Positions 60,078 to 64,000 of a stretch of DNA of 64,000 bases are shown one piece after another. The translations under genes and the position numbers were made by a program. Every line of letters starts with the position of its first letter. Position 1 is the first letter of the stretch. A model generated the notes under the pieces. It was not told the origin of the DNA. It ran no database searches and saw only the letters and a list, made by a program, of their open reading frames with translations. Source of the stretch: Serinus canaria (taxonomy: Eukaryota; Chordata; Aves; Passeriformes; Fringillidae); NCBI RefSeq assembly GCF_022539315.1, contig NC_066316.1, positions 100,310,179 to 100,374,178 on the forward strand, given 5' to 3'.

Positions 60078-62282
60078 CATGCAATGTAATATTTTTTAAA
60101 AACAATTTCAGATTTTCTTTCCATAAATTTTATGTACTTATTTATGTTGTTTAATTTGTTGGTGTTTTTCCAGAGCCCTTTTCACAAACTGAAATCAGAC
60201 ATTTCCTTTGAGGTCAGATTTCTTAGTACTTTCCAGGTTTAGTTTGAAAATATGACAAAGTTCCACCTTTGACCATCCCAAAAGAGAGAAGAAATTGTTA
60301 AGTCTTGTGATAGAGTTTGAATTATAGTTTCTTTCAATCTTTTGATCCTATTTTTTTCACAATCAGGTTTAAGCCTGTTTAGTATAATTAGGTATCATTG
60401 CTAAACTTACCATGAAATAAAATGTAAATGCATTGTCCAATATATTCATAAACAGCTGCAAAACACTTTTTCAAATAAGACATCACAAAGGGCTTCAACC
60501 TTCTGCAATATCTATATTTAATGACATAAATGAAAGAGGATGGCATTAAAACTTCAAAGCAGCAAAGCTGATATATTTCCAGTCATGCTGTCACAGTGAT
60601 CTACAAACAGCAGATTGGTACTCAAAGAAATGTTTCATTCACTGGAGTTCAAGCATGGCATCATCTCAAATAATATCTTATTCTTCTGGTACTTCAAATC
60701 CACCAAAAGCCATTGAAGTGATATGACAAATATATGTGGTATTTTGGTAGACTGATATCTTAACACAAAAGAGTTAAATTTTTTACTCTTGTCTCAGTTT
60801 GCTGATCTAAATTTACAAGACTAGGATGTTAATATTGTTAATCATCTGATATGACTGTACCTTTATTGAAAAGAGTGTCTAAGCAACAAAATGCCAAATG
60901 CAATTGAACTGCTTGAAGTCAACATTCTAAATAAAAACTGCCCTCTGCCTTGTCAGTAGTTCGGGCTATGAGTTGTTTAAAACCACTTAATCTGATTGAC
61001 TGAAATTTTGAATTGTCTTCATCTCACAGAGGTATCTCAAGGAATGTTGTCCAAGGCAAAACAGGGGGCATGAAATTGCCTTGGGTTTGGTCTCTGTGGA
61101 GAAACAGGTCCTTCAGAAACCAATTCAAGTTCCCTTAAGATGGTGGTGTAGAGTGACTGAATCGATCCTCACAGGTGCTTTGATATTCCCATTGCTAATT
61201 AAGAATCCCAAAGTATATAATTTGAAATTGGATGTCCAATTTACAGAAGCCTGAAATTAGATGAGATAAAAACCACTTTTTAAAAACAGAGAAAATGATG
61301 ATAACATTCTTAAATGATGTAGTGATGGTTTTATATCTTTTTAAAAGAAAGTGAGTACCATGCAAACCCTTCAATATGCTTCACTTCCTATTTTTAACCC
61401 ACCTTTTGTTGGGCTGAACTTCCACCTGTCTATTTCTTGTCCATAAATTGATCTCTATACAGCATTTTACTACCTCTGTGGTGCTCAAGTGCCATAATTG
61501 ACAAAATAATCACTCTGAATCTTGTATTAGTGTCTTGAGTGTGAGCACAGGGAAGGGGTTGAGAGTATAAATTGGCCAGAATATCCTCAAGACTGGGCAC
61601 AGCATCCAACTTAACAATTAAAGCAGTTTCATATAAAATTACATCTGTTTTTCACCTAATGGCTTTAATATTTTATGATGTTCCTCAAAATCTATAAAAT
61701 ACATATATAAAATATGACAGGCTGAAAGAGCACTCTTTTCTGAAACACAGAAATTCCATATCAGGCTGTCTGAGTCAAGTGTATCTTGTAGGTAATCCTT
61801 CTCCATTATTCAGCATTGCATTAACCTCTGTTTAGTTTCAGCTTCCTATGTCATTAAAGGTTGAGATTAAGAGAATAGCTTTGAGAAAAAAGATCAGAGT
61901 TCTGATCTCACAGACAAACTGAGCAGTGAGGAAGACTGAAAGTTTTGCATTTTTTTATCAATTTAAAGAGAATTCAAAGGAGAGTATGCCCTCTCAAATG
62001 GGGGTGGCAGTGGAGAATTAATACTCCCCAAATACAGATTAGAAGTGTTTTAAAGTGTATCCTCAGACCTTTGTGTTCTTGACAGTTTAGACAAGAATAA
62101 ACTGACATAAACTATGGAATAAGAATTCATATAGAGATAAAAACTGGTGAGACTAGTGGTAGATTTCTTTGGGGCATCATGGGAACCTCAGAAAATGTTC
62201 ATCTTAAAGAAAAGTCTAATCAGATATCTATTAATGCATAAAGTATAAAATACATAAAGTACCTGACACTTGGGCCTAAGGA

Positions 62283-62334
62283 TAGACTAGGTAATATACT
62301 ACAGGTCTTTCCTATTGTATATTCTGTGATTCTA
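62283..62334 (+). mobile_element. Probable CR1 LINE 3' tail, degraded
   Basis: TAGACTAGGTAATATACTAC followed by AGGTCTTTCCTATTGTATATTCTGTGATTCT-type sequence (final octamer TTCTGTGATTCT at 62322-62333). The order matches the CR1 end ('GACTAGATGATCT..AGGTC..TTCC..ATTCTGTGATTCT') with several substitutions. Only about 50 bp remain. Confidence 0.55.
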
Positions 62335-64000
62335 GGCAATTTAGGTGCTGTAACTTTATATATGCAAGTTCTATTTTAATATGTAACATAACTTACTGAA
62401 CATATTTTAATTTCTTTCCAGGTTTTGCAGGTCAAATGAAATTATCTCTTGCAAAGAACCTACAGCAAACCTTGCTCTGATAAAAGACTTTCATCATTAC
62501 AGACTGAATTTGGTCAATTTAATACACATGAAATAGAGAACACAAAGGTGAAAAGAAATCATATGGATTTGCTCATAGATTAAGGTGCTGCTCAGTGTAA
62601 AAATAACAGAACTAGGTTCAAGAGAGATTTTCACTGTGTTACCAGCTTTAGAAAGCTCTAATTTGCAGTTAAAGGAACTATTCTTAGGAATCTCTTTTCA
62701 CGTTTGGTCTTATATGATTGCATAGAATTTTAAGAATGGCCATGTCATTTTGAGGAAGAGTCAGCAGAACATACATCTGCTTTGAAAGGGACTTTCATTC
62801 TGAAAGTGTTTGGGAAAAAATGTATAAGGATATCTAAGAATTGAGAAATAATAATAAATAGGAAATGGTGCCTTTTCTATTTAATTCCAAATGCAGAAGC
62901 ATGTGTCTTGACAAAGCCCAAAGGAAATCATTAAAGGATACATAAGTGCATGAAGGTCAATGAGAGGATATCTTCTTCCTAGAGGAGTGTAAATAATGTC
63001 ATATGTCTAAGGGATAACTCTTCAGATGACAGTCCAATTGTTTCCAATGAAGAAATCTGAAGAAGTTGCCTTTTCTTGTACCCCTAGTTACACTGTAGTT
63101 AATTTGTATGTAATCTGTTCATGGACTATTGTCAGTATTATTTTGCAGCACTATTTCTTCTTCTTTTTTCTCTTGTAAATTTCAGGAAGTGCATACTTTT
63201 TTTTTAATCTGAGTGGCATCTGGCTAGATTTCATGGCACCAACCTTTTCCTGAATGCAAACTAGTGTTCTCCAAAGATTCAAAAGAAAAGCATATGCAAC
63301 ACTGTTCATGTTATAGCCACAGATGAAGAAAAATTACAGTACAGATCCTGTAATTTGAGCATCCGTCAAAGTTGTATGCAGATAAGAGTTGCTCACACAA
63401 TTATTTTCATCACAGAAGGAAAAGATTGAGTGCATTTCAACAGCCTGCCCTATCAAAAGGATCCTCCATCAGGTTCTGTTTGTGCATAAACTATAAAATC
63501 AGTCTCCCACTTGTTAACATAATAGCTCTCAAGATACCTTATAATGTACAGACTGAAACAGAATTGTACACAGAGTTAGACAGATAAATACCTGAGAGCT
63601 GCAGGCATACACAAAGACCAAAGTGAGTAGATTTTATTGATGAAAGCTTTTCACTCAGGACTGCAGCCATACTCACTTCACCTAACAGGAAATCTGTTCT
63701 CAGACAACGACCAAAAGGAATGCCTGGAGTCAAGTGTAAAGTGAAGGCAAGGACACTTCTACTGAGGACTATATCAGCTTTGAAAAATGTGCAGCTTAGG
63801 AATTTCCTCTTCCAGAATGGTTTGTCAGTATCTAATAACCTACAGTAGATTTCTATGCCATTAATTTTTCTAATCTTCCTATGAAATGTGTAAACTCTTA
63901 GCAACCACAGCACCCAGAGACAACAATTTCCACAGCTGTGCATTATCTTAGAGACTACCAATAGAGTTAATGTCCCCCAAAAACATCCATTAAATCACAA
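62335..64000. other. Unassigned AT-rich DNA to the window end
   Basis: I recognise no gene or transposon. The 140-codon minus-strand frame (63961-63539) shows no domain I know and is probably chance. Confidence 0.5.

Larger units (their letters stand above)
52896..62282. other. Unassigned AT-rich DNA (9.4 kb)
   Basis: I see no recognisable gene or transposon. It contains the GC-rich patch at 58530-58752, the hairpin at 59835-59861 and the AAAC repeat at 60056. Several 60-85-codon frames (for example at 55444-55884 and 56269-56526) show no known domain. Confidence 0.5.

Noticed and set aside
63539..63961. 140-codon minus-strand frame
   Set aside because: No recognised motif. Chance origin is the simplest reading without conservation data.
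1..64000. tRNA, rRNA, snRNA, CRISPR or bacterial operon features
   Set aside because: I looked for tRNA T-loop patterns, U6-like starts, spaced identical repeats and ribosome-binding sites and found none. The sequence is eukaryotic.

Overview
The window looks like gene-poor, AT-rich bird nuclear DNA. The strongest sign is repeated matches to CR1, the dominant avian LINE. Several pieces end in the CR1 3' signature (tandem ATTCTATG-type octamers preceded by a 'GATCTT..AGGTC..TTCCAACC' block). There is also an ERVL-like pol remnant and several endogenous-retrovirus LTRs of avian type. A passerine is my guess from the LTR families, but the sequence does not settle it. I found no complete protein-coding gene and no rRNA or tRNA gene. 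There are no bacterial-type features such as operons, Shine-Dalgarno sites or CRISPR arrays. The long open frames fall in repeats, in a polypyrimidine microsatellite, or in AT-rich DNA where frames of this length arise by chance.

Layout. 1-1295: the 3' half of a decayed ERVL-type pol (RNase H and integrase), plus strand, cut by the window edge. 1296-5524: non-repetitive DNA with weak exon candidates. 5525-6500: a 5'-truncated CR1 with the end of its reverse-transcriptase frame. 7285-7480: a CR1 tail. 8577-9696: a 1.1-kb solo LTR on the minus strand. 9697-12514: AT-rich DNA with speculative minus-strand exons. 12515-12629: a CR1 tail. 14881-15514: a GC- and CpG-rich LTR. 16657-17160: a probable second type of LTR. 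21965-22320: a minus-strand CR1 coding fragment. 22321-30431: featureless except for AT-rich repeats. 30432 to about 30960: another LTR, plus strand. 31180-45687: mostly featureless. 45688-45880 and 47790-47940: minus-strand CR1 tails. 47988-48435: an uninterrupted 448-nt TTTC/TTC pyrimidine tract. 48999-49751: a minus-strand LTR of the same family as the one at 8577. 52757-52895: a CR1 tail. 62283-62334: a weak CR1 tail. The rest is unannotated AT-rich DNA.

No genes can be shown to work together here. The window reads as an intergenic region, or a long intron, shaped by retrotransposon insertion. The least explained items are a phase-consistent chain of possible minus-strand exons (about 11005 down to 3175), several near-perfect hairpins containing homeodomain-like cores, and two GC-rich islands (about 4134-4395 and 58530-58752) that match no repeat I recognise.
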